NCBI GenBank assembly: GCA_039024315.1 | Contig: JBCCQN010000168.1 | Location: 1-17,987, forward strand | DNA: 17,987 nt | Source of the DNA: JBCAWW01 sp039024315 | GTDB taxonomy: Bacteria; Bacteroidota; Bacteroidia; J057 | Reading direction: 5' to 3' | Part shown: positions 1 to 6,821 of the stretch, piece after piece | Position numbering within the stretch: position 1 is the stretch's first letter | Layout: every line of letters starts with the position of its first letter | Program-made: the position numbers and the translations under genes | The notes under the pieces: model-generated | Told to the model about the DNA's origin: nothing | Databases searched by the model: none | What the model saw: the letters and a program-made list of their open reading frames with translations, nothing else

Positions 1-2036
1 AGCGTATCTACACAGCCATTGGCAGAGTAAGTGAGCGTATGATCCCCTGACCCCGCCAATTTGGGATCAAAGGTACCGGGAAAATTTTGTACCGTGACGC
101 CTGCGCCTTGCCAGAGGCCATTGTAAGGCGTACGGCGGGTCCGATCCCAATCCAATTCAATGGGATCATCTGTGCCACATAACCAAATCGTATCAATATC
201 GACATTGGTAGCGCGAATCAGTACATTTCGACTGGCGTAGCATTCGCCTCGGGTGTAGGTAACAATATCGTTGAAGTCAGTAGCGGTAAAAGAGGGATCA
301 TAGATCCCACCTAGTGAATCTATCACGCCTATGCCTGACCAATACCCTCCAGGTGGATTCGCAGTACCGAGCCATACCGGATCATTTTGGGGACAAAGGA
401 TAAGATTTCCCCCGATAGAAAGCGCCTGCACAAATACATCCACCGAGTCTATACAACCATTGACTTTGTAATAGAGGGTCTGGTTCCCAGAACGCGCAAT
501 CCCAGGAGAGAAAACCCCTTGCAAGCTGTCGATGATGCCATTGCCGTACCAAACCCCTCCGGGAGGATAAAAGAGCAGATTGTAGGGAACACTTGATTCG
601 CAGACGGTATCCTTGTCTTGTTGGATATTGATCTCGCCCACAAATATTTCCTTCTCGGCTACGCAGCCGCCAAATTCATAAAAAACGCTAAAGCGACCAT
701 TGCTGTCGGGTTCAAAAACACCGCTGGGATCTGTTACAAAGGGACCAGACCAAAATCCACCTGCAGGTTCAGCTCCTTTGAGATGAAAAGTATCTACCGC
801 CAAACAGGCTGCCGCTGCTGGACCCGCAAATATAGGTTTGACTTCAACTTGCATTTGCCCTTGGCAGGAGTTGGGAGCATGATAGGTCAAGGAAAAAATC
901 CCCGGTCCAGCTTCCATCGGATCAAAAGCGCCATCACCGGCTTCGATAATGCCAGTGCCTGACCACCAACCTCCGGCGGGACTTGCCTGTAAATGAATCG
1001 TATCGGCCGTCTGACAAATGATTTCGTCTGGCCGCATTTGGGGCGGCTGGTTGACATAAACATATACAGTATCATAAGCCGGCGTAGAGTTACTTTCGTC
1101 CGTAACTCGTACCGTGATCATGGTGTCCTGCGTAGGGCAAATACGAATTCGTGATGAGTCTAGGGTCGAAACGTTCCACTGATAATGGTAATTTTCCCGA
1201 TCACCACTAAAGGCCATGGCGTGGAGATTGACACATTGCCCTAGGCAAACGGTATCTTGATCGACGCTCAAATCTACCCCTATCGGACAGTTGGGAACCT
1301 CTATCGTATCTCGCGAGACCAAAGTCCAGAGGCTATCACAATCATCGAGATAGCGCTTTTCAAAAGCAACTTCGTATTCACCACTCCATGTAAAACCGGG
1401 GGATAGCTGGATTTGTACCAAATTGGTACTATCATTTTGGCAGTTGAGGGGATTCGCCGCAATTACCGTATTGCTACGAGGGCCATTGACCACAAAGGCA
1501 CCTGGTCTGATAGAATCGCACGGCACATTCGTGTCAAACTGAAGCTGCACCGTATTGGTCCCACAACTGGCTTGACTCTGGGTGATCTGTATGGGCGTCG
1601 CCTGAGGAGCCTCCCCTTTACTAGAAGTCCAACGTGCCTGCCAACCCGTGCAAGAGATATTGGCATCTGAGACAAAATGTATCGTGAGACAATTGCCGGT
1701 AGAGGTGATAGGCGGCGGTAAATGGATGCCACTATAAGTCGTATCTATCTGAGGTGCTAGAGTATCTGGCCCGTCAAATATCCGCAGTAGATCAAAATCA
1801 AGTTCCGTACAAAAACTACTAAACTCAAAAAAGATTTGAGCCGAGTCTTGAACACAAATCGTGAAGGTGTAATTTTCAAGGTGTCCATAATGCCCCAAGG
1901 TAGTCCCATTGCCCGAATCATAAAGCGTACCCCGACAAGCGTCCACAGTAGCATTGCTCATTTGAAATGAGTTTTGACTACTCAGCGTCGCTAGCGATGA
2001 AAAAAACATACACAATATGAGTAAGCGTCTGATCAT
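1..2036 (-). CDS. Large secreted CUB / Ig-like repeat protein, 3' end beyond window
   Basis: Reading the minus strand from the ATG at 2036 gives 678 open codons to the left window edge with no stop, so the C-terminus is missing. A signal peptide (MIRRLLILCMFF..., cleavage near residue 20) is followed by a clear CUB domain at about residues 34-137: paired cysteines, DSGNG, the FDLLRIFDG calcium-site-like motif, and FVSD...GW near the end. Next come an Ig-like stretch (about 150-260) and a PKD-like stretch (about 265-340), then five repeats with a GG-x-W-x-G core. The architecture is typical of large Bacteroidota surface or secreted proteins, many of which carry a type IX secretion or gliding-associated C-terminal domain; that end is outside the window, so the export route is inference. 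The role is probably adhesive or structural, not enzymatic. I see no promoter motif upstream and no other gene in the operon. Confidence 0.88.
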   Translation of the reverse strand, partial: MIRRLLILCMFFSSLATLSSQNSFQMSNATVDACRGTLYDSGNGTTLGHYGHLENYTFTICVQDSAQIFFEFSSFCTELDFDLLRIFDGPDTLAPQIDTTYSGIHLPPPITSTGNCLTIHFVSDANISCTGWQARWTSSKGEAPQATPIQITQSQASCGTNTVQLQFDTNVPCDSIRPGAFVVNGPRSNTVIAANPLNCQNDSTNLVQIQLSPGFTWSGEYEVAFEKRYLDDCDSLWTLVSRDTIEVPNCPIGVDLSVDQDTVCLGQCVNLHAMAFSGDRENYHYQWNVSTLDSSRIRICPTQDTMITVRVTDESNSTPAYDTVYVYVNQPPQMRPDEIICQTADTIHLQASPAGGWWSGTGIIEAGDGAFDPMEAGPGIFSLTYHAPNSCQGQMQVEVKPIFAGPAAAACLAVDTFHLKGAEPAGGFWSGPFVTDPSGVFEPDSNGRFSVFYEFGGCVAEKEIFVGEINIQQDKDTVCESSVPYNLLFYPPGGVWYGNGIIDSLQGVFSPGIARSGNQTLYYKVNGCIDSVDVFVQALSIGGNLILCPQNDPVWLGTANPPGGYWSGIGVIDSLGGIYDPSFTATDFNDIVTYTRGECYASRNVLIRATNVDIDTIWLCGTDDPIELDWDRTRRTPYNGLWQGAGVTVQNFPGTFDPKLAGSGDHTLTYSANGCVDT
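40..1050 (-). repeat. Five tandem ~70-residue Ig-like protein repeats
   Basis: Within the secreted CUB protein, a module recurs with the pattern Cys...Asp-x-(Ile/Val)...Pro-x-Gly-Gly-x-Trp-x-Gly-x-Gly-(Ile/Val)...Gly-x-(Phe/Tyr)-(Asp/Glu/Ser)-Pro...Tyr...Cys. The conserved Trp codons lie at 963-965, 750-752, 549-551, 339-341 and 111-113, which gives spacings of 71, 67, 70 and 76 codons. The copies are diverged at DNA level, so this is an old protein repeat and not a recent DNA duplication. The two cysteines per unit suggest an intradomain disulfide, which fits an extracellular location. Confidence 0.8.
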
Positions 2037-2184
2037 GCAGGGCTTATTGTCGTTTTGCTTCGAATACAGGAAAAGGTGTTCGGTAAAAGTACGCATTCAT
2101 CAAAGCCTTAAAAAAGCAAGCTCTTGATGCTTCTATCCACTTATTTGGAGCGGCTATAGGCTGTTATGACCGATTGTGATTTCC

Positions 2185-2198
2185 GCTGCGCGGAACGC
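2185..2198. repeat. Solitary half-site of the GCGTTCYGCGC repeat family
   Basis: GCTGCGCGGAACGC matches 13 of 14 bases of the arm at 16713-16726. I see no partner arm and no CCCGATAG palindrome nearby, so this is either a decayed copy or a chance match. Confidence 0.35.
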
Positions 2199-2309
2199 GA
2201 ATACTCTTTATTGGTAGGAATGTACGATTTACCGTAATAGATTGAATAACTGTTTATATAAAAACTAAGATTTGCCAAATTGTAGCTTACGCTAAATAGC
2301 ATGCATCTT

Positions 2310-2343
2310 ACATAGGCCAAAGCAGGAAGTTTTCCTATGTTTG
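2310..2343 (+). promoter_or_regulatory. Candidate promoter of the SDR gene with overlapping inverted repeat
   Basis: TATGTTTG at 2336-2343 fits the Bacteroidota -7 consensus TAnnTTTG and lies 16 bp before the ATG at 2360. No good -33 TTG lies at the expected distance. A 7-bp perfect inverted repeat (ACATAGG 2310-2316, CCTATGT 2334-2340) overlaps the -7 box and could be an operator. Function is inferred from position only. Confidence 0.4.
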
Positions 2344-2359
2344 CTTCAATATTCAAGCT

Positions 2360-3094
2360 ATGGCAGAAAAGGTATTGATATTAGGGGCGACTTCAGACAT
2401 CGCGAGAGCAATTGCCCACCAACACGCACAAGCAGGGAGTACTTTGCTTTTGGCAGGAAGAAACACCGCAGAACTAGAAAAAGATGCTCAAGACATAAGA
2501 CTCCGTTATCAAGCAAAGGTGGAGGTCGCCGCTTTTGATGCTCAAGCGTACGCAAGTCACGCCGCTTTTTGGCAGGCCTTATCGCCCCAGCCCGATTGGG
2601 TATATCTCGTATTTGGATATATGGGCGAGCAGGAGCGCGTCCAGCAAGACTGGACCGAAGCGGAGCAAACGTTAGCCGTCAATTTCGTAGGAGCGGTTTC
2701 CATTCTGGAACGTGTAGCCCAAAGCTTTGAAGAGCGAGGGAGCGGTACCATCGTGGGGGTTAGTTCGGTAGCGGGTGAGCGTGGGCGTGCCAGCAATTAT
2801 CTTTATGGGAGTGCTAAGGCTGGTTTAACCGCTTATTTATCAGGCCTACGTAATCGCCTTGCCAAGCAAGGTGTGCATGTATTGACCGTCAAGCCCGGCT
2901 TTGTACGCACTGCCATGACCGCAGGTATGGATCTACCGCCCGTTATCACGGCAGAGCCCGAGAAAGTAGCCAAAGACATCATCAAAGCTGCCCGCCGCAA
3001 GAAAAATGTGATTTACACCCTCTGGATGTGGCGGTATATTATGCTCATCATCCGCAACATACCTGAAGGCATCTTCAAAAAGTTGAGTTTGTAG
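2360..3094 (+). CDS. Short-chain dehydrogenase/reductase, DprE2-like
   Basis: This 244-residue classical SDR has a Rossmann nucleotide-binding motif GATSDIA at residues 9-15 (a variant of TGxxxGIG), Asn108 in VNFVG, and a complete catalytic set Ser136, Tyr149 and Lys153 (YGSAK). AGR at 32-34 follows the second strand, where NADP preference is often set. The GATSDIA variant and the basic, aromatic C-terminus (RRKKNVIYTLWMWRYIMLIIRNIPEGIFKKL) resemble DprE2-type decaprenylphosphoryl-ribose epimerase reductases and their relatives. Those usually sit next to an FAD-dependent oxidase partner, which is absent here. The substrate is therefore unknown; a lipid-linked sugar is a guess. The ATG at 2360 is the first start after the predicted -7 element. 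The gene is monocistronic, with a palindromic terminator candidate downstream. Confidence 0.85.
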   Translation: MAEKVLILGATSDIARAIAHQHAQAGSTLLLAGRNTAELEKDAQDIRLRYQAKVEVAAFDAQAYASHAAFWQALSPQPDWVYLVFGYMGEQERVQQDWTEAEQTLAVNFVGAVSILERVAQSFEERGSGTIVGVSSVAGERGRASNYLYGSAKAGLTAYLSGLRNRLAKQGVHVLTVKPGFVRTAMTAGMDLPPVITAEPEKVAKDIIKAARRKKNVIYTLWMWRYIMLIIRNIPEGIFKKLSL

Positions 3095-3107
3095 GGGACC
3101 TTCCGAA

Positions 3108-3251
3108 AGCTATCGGGAGCGCGGAACGTTTATCTCGAACAAAAATATTGGTATCGAATCGATATGATCCGTAGCGACGGAAAATTTTCCGTCGCAACCT
3201 TTTTGCAAAACGAAAAATCAATTGAACAGAGACAAGCGTTCTGCGCAGCAG
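3108..3251. repeat. REPIN-like module A (paired inverted repeat arms)
   Basis: Two arms of the window's dispersed repeat lie in inverted orientation: GCGCGGAACGTTTA (3119-3132) and CAAGCGTTCTGCGC (3233-3246), which match as inverted repeats at 11 of 14 positions. The left arm continues into AGCTATCGGGAG; positions 3108-3128 match 16864-16884 exactly (21 bp, opposite strand). The right arm, 3230-3251, matches 16711-16732 exactly (22 bp, opposite strand). The spacer between the arms is unrelated to the spacer of the other module and contains a separate 22-bp palindrome. Confidence 0.65.
3174..3204 (+). terminator. Perfect 22-bp palindrome, possible terminator of the SDR gene
   Basis: GCGACGGAAAA at 3174-3184 is followed directly by its reverse complement, 3185-3195, and then by a T-run at 3200-3204. 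As RNA this would form a GC-rich stem capped by A/U pairs, 80 bp after the SDR stop codon. The 4-nt gap before only five T residues makes it an imperfect terminator; it may instead be a repetitive palindrome. Confidence 0.45.
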
Positions 3252-3252
3252 C

Positions 3253-3284
3253 AAAAAAAAAGCGGCACCCTCATGAGCGCCGCT
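3253..3284 (-). terminator. Rho-independent terminator of the SH3-like protein gene
   Basis: Read on the minus strand, AGCGGC (3284-3279), a 12-nt loop and GCCGCT (3266-3261) form a GC-rich hairpin that runs straight into nine T residues (3261-3253). It lies 28 bp beyond the stop codon at 3312, the classic arrangement. Confidence 0.8.
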
Positions 3285-3311
3285 GTGGATCAAATCCATA
3301 TTTCTTGTCAA

Positions 3312-4739
3312 CTACCGCATCGTGTAGCTATCATTCAAAATCTTAAGAACATCATCTGCTAGCTCAGACTGCTCGAAGCCCGGCAGGTTGCGGACCCCTT
3401 GCAAAATAGCTTTGCGCATGCTGATAGAGTTTTGACGAGAAGCCTCGTACATTTTTTCTCCGATCAGGATATCCATCTCGTCGATGCTCAATTCACCGAT
3501 ACCGCGTACCCAAGCTCTCTTCTGCGCGTCGCGACTCACGATACGAATGTAATCACCGCTTACGCCTTCTAGGACTACAAGTTCGCCCGGCACGAAAATG
3601 ATCATATTGCGATCGCGTGCAGTCTCTGGATTGGCAGACAAATATCCTTTAGCCGTTTCAGTGATCACGGCAAGGCGACCATCAGCTACCAAAGCGTGGG
3701 ATACCATCCAACCAAGCTGGCCGTTTTGCAAACGCACACTATAGTAAACATTGCCGGCTTCCTTGACAGGGTTTTGATTTTGTACGTAAGCGACAGTTTC
3801 TCCAAACCTAACGAGCCCAATCGGGCTAGCCGTTTCACCTGGCTTCGTTCTGACAACAGCATTGTCATAAATACAAACGAGCCCTTTGTAAGAAACCGTA
3901 GCATTGTTTTGTTGCGCTAGGCGCGCGTTTGCGTTGTTGCTGCGACTAAGCTCTACTTCATCCGAAGGATTGTTGAAAATGTCTTCGGAGCGCATGGTCT
4001 GCTTTTCCCAATCCCTACGAAAACGTAGGTAGTCATAGGCGTTGAGAGAAGAAAGGCTCCCTACGGCACCATAAGCTTCGCCTTCTACGATTTGTTCTGC
4101 AGAGGCAGAACGACTTACTTCTTGGTATTCGCCATTATGATATTCGCTCTTACGCAGGGTAGTTTCGTCTATGGTGTTGTCAGCCATGCCACGTGTACGG
4201 TAGGTGCTGTGGTTACCTTCCTTGCGGTCGGGCGTATATTTATGCCATTGATATTCGTATGGCTCGGCGATGCGGGCGTCTCCTCTAGTTTGAGAAGGCT
4301 GCGTCGGTAGCGGCTGAATATCGATTTGATCGATCCCCAACTGGTTTTGCAAAGACTGAGCTCTATCAAAATAGAGATCGACAAAGAATGACTCCTCTTG
4401 GGGAGCATCTACTAAATAGGCAAAGTAAGCGGCGGCTTTTTCGTAAAAGTAACGCGCGTCATGGTAAGCAGCTTCATCGCTGAGATAGTCGGCATACCAA
4501 ATATCCATGGACTTGAGGTAATAGTAAACCAAGGCCATCTTAGGAGTAGGTTGCGGACATCTGGCATAAACCATCTCGACCTGCCGGATATCAAGGCTAT
4601 TGGTTCCCGGCTGAAAATTGTAGAAGTACTCTTCCAGCTCTCGCTCATAGCCTGAGCAAGTTTGAGCGGCAGCAAAGCTGATCCCAGATGCGAGCGTCAG
4701 CAGCACAAAAGCGCGTAAAAAGAAGGCTTGAATTTTCAT
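3312..4739 (-). CDS. Exported protein with two C-terminal SH3-like domains
   Basis: The start at 4739 is chosen because MKIQAFFLRAFVLLTLASG begins a good signal peptide (cleavage near residue 25, after AAA); an upstream ATG at 4802 would only add a non-hydrophobic leader before it. The mature protein of about 450 residues has a helical region with several Tyr/Ala-rich helices (about 65-135, TPR-like in feel), a polar linker, a bacterial SH3-like domain (about 286-355, with VVRTKPGE...GLVRFGETV and GWMVS), and a second, weaker SH3-like unit (about 358-418, with GYLSANPE...FVPGELV and AWVRG). SH3b domains often bind cell-wall or protein ligands, so a periplasmic scaffolding role is possible, but I do not recognise the family. 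There is no lipobox. It ends at a strong terminator. Confidence 0.8.
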   Translation of the reverse strand: MKIQAFFLRAFVLLTLASGISFAAAQTCSGYERELEEYFYNFQPGTNSLDIRQVEMVYARCPQPTPKMALVYYYLKSMDIWYADYLSDEAAYHDARYFYEKAAAYFAYLVDAPQEESFFVDLYFDRAQSLQNQLGIDQIDIQPLPTQPSQTRGDARIAEPYEYQWHKYTPDRKEGNHSTYRTRGMADNTIDETTLRKSEYHNGEYQEVSRSASAEQIVEGEAYGAVGSLSSLNAYDYLRFRRDWEKQTMRSEDIFNNPSDEVELSRSNNANARLAQQNNATVSYKGLVCIYDNAVVRTKPGETASPIGLVRFGETVAYVQNQNPVKEAGNVYYSVRLQNGQLGWMVSHALVADGRLAVITETAKGYLSANPETARDRNMIIFVPGELVVLEGVSGDYIRIVSRDAQKRAWVRGIGELSIDEMDILIGEKMYEASRQNSISMRKAILQGVRNLPGFEQSELADDVLKILNDSYTMR

Positions 4740-4900
4740 ATCGGAAAAAATACGCAAAGTCCTAATATTTGCAGTCCCACAAGGTCTAAAATAGGCTTGC
4801 AAGTAAGTATTGAGTGAAAATTGTTGAATTTTTGACGCTTAGATCAGTTGAATATTCAGTGAATCAACTATCTACCCATGCAAAAATCCAACCAATTTCT

Positions 4901-5422
4901 CTATTCTGTTATTACGATAGCGGCCTGTTGCTGGTTGGTATATTCCGGCAAAAGTTCACCATTGAGGTAATAATTGAGGGTCTGCCAAAACGTATTGCAG
5001 TTGGTAACTCCTAGGGTAAACTCTACCGTCAGCGTGTCCACGCCATAGGTATCCTTTTTGAAATAATAGTCAAAACGAAATGGTTCGCCAAAGAGTAGGG
5101 CAGAGTTCACTTGATTGCGGGCTTGATTGAGGTAGCGTTCGGTGAAGCCGAAAGGACCAAATTTACCATCCTTATAACCTGGCTCGATCAACTCATATTT
5201 AGGATTGGGATCAGCACCACCTGCCGTGTCTAAAAAGACCACTACTTCAGCAAGATTGTAGATGCTATTGAGGTAATTTTGACCGTCAGTGGTTTTGTAT
5301 TCGACCGTAAAAGACTCGTCTCCTACAAACTCATCCTTGGATGGATCACATTCTGGTTCGCAAGCAATAAACAAGATTGCCAAGCCCAAAACAAAAGTCG
5401 ATAGTAAGTATTTCATATTCAT
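4901..5422 (-). CDS. Small lipoprotein of unknown function
   Basis: This is a 173-residue lipoprotein. The start at 5422 (MNMKYLLS...) is chosen over longer upstream options because AAGGA lies 6 nt before it and because it gives a compact signal peptide ending in the lipobox FIAC with Cys21. The next start, 5416, is also possible. After a short acidic linker (EPECDPSKDE) the mature protein is rich in aromatic residues and beta-forming stretches (SFTVEYKT, FRFDYYF, LTVEFTLG), suggesting a beta-sandwich exposed on a membrane. I do not recognise a family. A TATCTTTG -7 box lies about 52 bp upstream. The gene is divergent from the M16 peptidase, with about 105 bp between the start codons, so the two may be co-regulated. 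Confidence 0.78.
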   Translation of the reverse strand: MNMKYLLSTFVLGLAILFIACEPECDPSKDEFVGDESFTVEYKTTDGQNYLNSIYNLAEVVVFLDTAGGADPNPKYELIEPGYKDGKFGPFGFTERYLNQARNQVNSALLFGEPFRFDYYFKKDTYGVDTLTVEFTLGVTNCNTFWQTLNYYLNGELLPEYTNQQQAAIVITE

Positions 5423-5473
5423 GAGTTTTCCTTGATGCGTCATTATTATTATCGTTGCACTGCTCGCAAACGC

Positions 5474-5481
5474 CAAAGATA
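5474..5481 (-). promoter_or_regulatory. -7 element for the small lipoprotein gene
   Basis: On the minus strand this reads TATCTTTG, an exact TAnnTTTG match, about 52 bp before the start at 5422. No TTG is visible at the -33 distance, so the call rests on one box. Confidence 0.4.
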
Positions 5482-5527
5482 AAAAATGTGATGATTTATT
5501 GAGATATAAGCCCTTATTTTGCAGCCT

Positions 5528-6763
5528 ATGCAAACCGTCGAACCGAAGGTTTATGAACTAAAGAACGGATTGCGGGTGGTCTTTAAACCGATTCCCTATA
5601 CCCGCACCGTACACTGTGGCTACGTGATCAATGCAGGCAGCCGAGATGATGATGGCGATGAGATGGGAATGGCCCACTTTATCGAGCACATGATCTTTAA
5701 AGGCACCCGCAAGAGAAAAACGTTTCATATCCTCAATTATTTGGAATCGGTAGGAGGAGATGTAAATGCCTATACCACTAAGGAAAAAACCTGCTTCTAC
5801 GCTTCCTTGGCCTCCGAGTATTTGGACCGTGCTACGGAACTCTTAACCGATATTACTTTTCACTCCACTTTTCCGGTCAATGAGCTCGCCAAAGAGCGGC
5901 AAGTGATTTCGGAAGAGATTGATATGTACCGTGAAAGTCCCGATGAAGCCATTTTTGAGGACTTTGACGAGATGATATTTCCGGAGCATCATTTGGGTAG
6001 ACCGATTCTCGGAACGAAAGAGTCTATCAGCCAGTTCAAGCAAGATGATTTGCTGCGCCACATTCGTAGTTCCTTTACCCAAGGCAATGTCGTTTATGGC
6101 ATCGTCGGCAATGTGAGCGAAAAGGAAGTACAAAAGATCATCGATAAATATTTGGCCCCGCTCGAATTGCCGACTGGCTCTTTGGAGCGCATTCAGCCAA
6201 ACGGCCAAAAGCTTTTTAGCAAGCAAGTGGCAATCACCAACGGGCAGGCGCATGAAATCCTCGGCGGAAGAGCCTATGCTTTACGCAAGGATCGCTACAC
6301 GCCTTTCTTGCTGCTCAACAATCTGCTCGGTGGACCGGCCATGAATTCTCGCCTCAATCTCAATATTCGGGAGAAACATGGTTTGACCTATAATATCAGC
6401 ACTTTTTACTCTCCCTTTTGCGATAGCGGTATTTGGGGCGTCTATTACGCCTGTGAGCCCAAAAACTTGGAGCGCATCCACCGCATGGTGCAAAAAGAAC
6501 TCAAAGAACTCGCGGAAAAGCCGCTGGGATCATTGCGCCTGAATCAAGCCAAAAAGCAACTCTCTGGTCAAATGATTCTTGGCTATGAAAACCTGCTCAC
6601 CCAAATGCTGAGTATGGCGCAGGATATTTTAGATTTTGACCGCATCATCACTTTTGCCGATTACCTAGCAGACATTGACTCTGTAACGGCTCTGCAGATG
6701 CAAGAAGCAGCGGAGGAGGTTTTTGCTTCGCAAAAGCTCTCTCGCATCACTTATCGGCAATAG
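5528..6763 (+). CDS. M16 family zinc metallopeptidase (processing-peptidase-like)
   Basis: This 411-residue peptidase has the inverted zinc motif HFIEH (His50, Glu53, His54) and the distal zinc-ligand glutamate in SEEID (Glu130), about 76 residues later, as expected for M16. Conserved downstream features include GGDVNAYT (around 76-83), the DEAIFEDFDE helix and, in the second half, NNLLGGPAMNSRLN and REKHGLTYNI, which are typical of the C-terminal M16 domain. The length fits a single-unit bacterial homologue (like Bacillus YmxG or mitochondrial MPP beta) and not the double-length pitrilysins. There is no signal peptide, so the enzyme is probably cytoplasmic. A TTG three codons upstream (5519) is an alternative start. 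Both domains are complete, and only one subunit gene is present, so a homodimer is likely. Confidence 0.93.
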   Translation: MQTVEPKVYELKNGLRVVFKPIPYTRTVHCGYVINAGSRDDDGDEMGMAHFIEHMIFKGTRKRKTFHILNYLESVGGDVNAYTTKEKTCFYASLASEYLDRATELLTDITFHSTFPVNELAKERQVISEEIDMYRESPDEAIFEDFDEMIFPEHHLGRPILGTKESISQFKQDDLLRHIRSSFTQGNVVYGIVGNVSEKEVQKIIDKYLAPLELPTGSLERIQPNGQKLFSKQVAITNGQAHEILGGRAYALRKDRYTPFLLLNNLLGGPAMNSRLNLNIREKHGLTYNISTFYSPFCDSGIWGVYYACEPKNLERIHRMVQKELKELAEKPLGSLRLNQAKKQLSGQMILGYENLLTQMLSMAQDILDFDRIITFADYLADIDSVTALQMQEAAEEVFASQKLSRITYRQ

Positions 6764-6783
6764 TGAAACGTCCCACGGACAGT

Positions 6784-6811
6784 AGCTGCGCGCATGCATG
6801 CCGCAGCTTTT
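6784..6811 (+). terminator. Terminator of the M16 peptidase gene
   Basis: AGCTGCG (6784-6790), an 11-nt loop and CGCAGCT (6802-6808) form a 7-bp stem ending in TTTT (6808-6811), 20 bp after the stop. The loop contains the palindrome GCATGCATGC. The T-tract is short, and read on the minus strand there is none, so it mainly serves the peptidase. Confidence 0.6.
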
Positions 6812-6821
6812 GATCCCCAAA

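Larger units (their letters stand above)
2037..2359. other. Intergenic region between divergent genes
   Basis: These 323 bp separate the minus-strand CUB protein from the plus-strand dehydrogenase. No convincing gene is present; the short open frames lack homology or a start signal. The region holds a repeat half-site at 2185-2198 and the dehydrogenase promoter near 2336. It is AT-rich between about 2215 and 2310. Confidence 0.6.

Noticed and set aside
618..962. 114-codon plus-strand open frame near the left end.
   Set aside because: It is a shadow of the minus-strand CUB/Ig-repeat protein, which is open along the whole stretch and shows repeated domains.
4843..4868. AGTTGA...TCAACT hairpin downstream of the small lipoprotein gene.
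   Set aside because: The stem is AT-rich, has a bulge and no T-run follows on the minus strand, so I do not call a terminator.
5843..6253. 136-codon open frame on the minus strand.
   Set aside because: It lies wholly antisense to the well-supported M16 peptidase catalytic region and shows no recognisable protein features.
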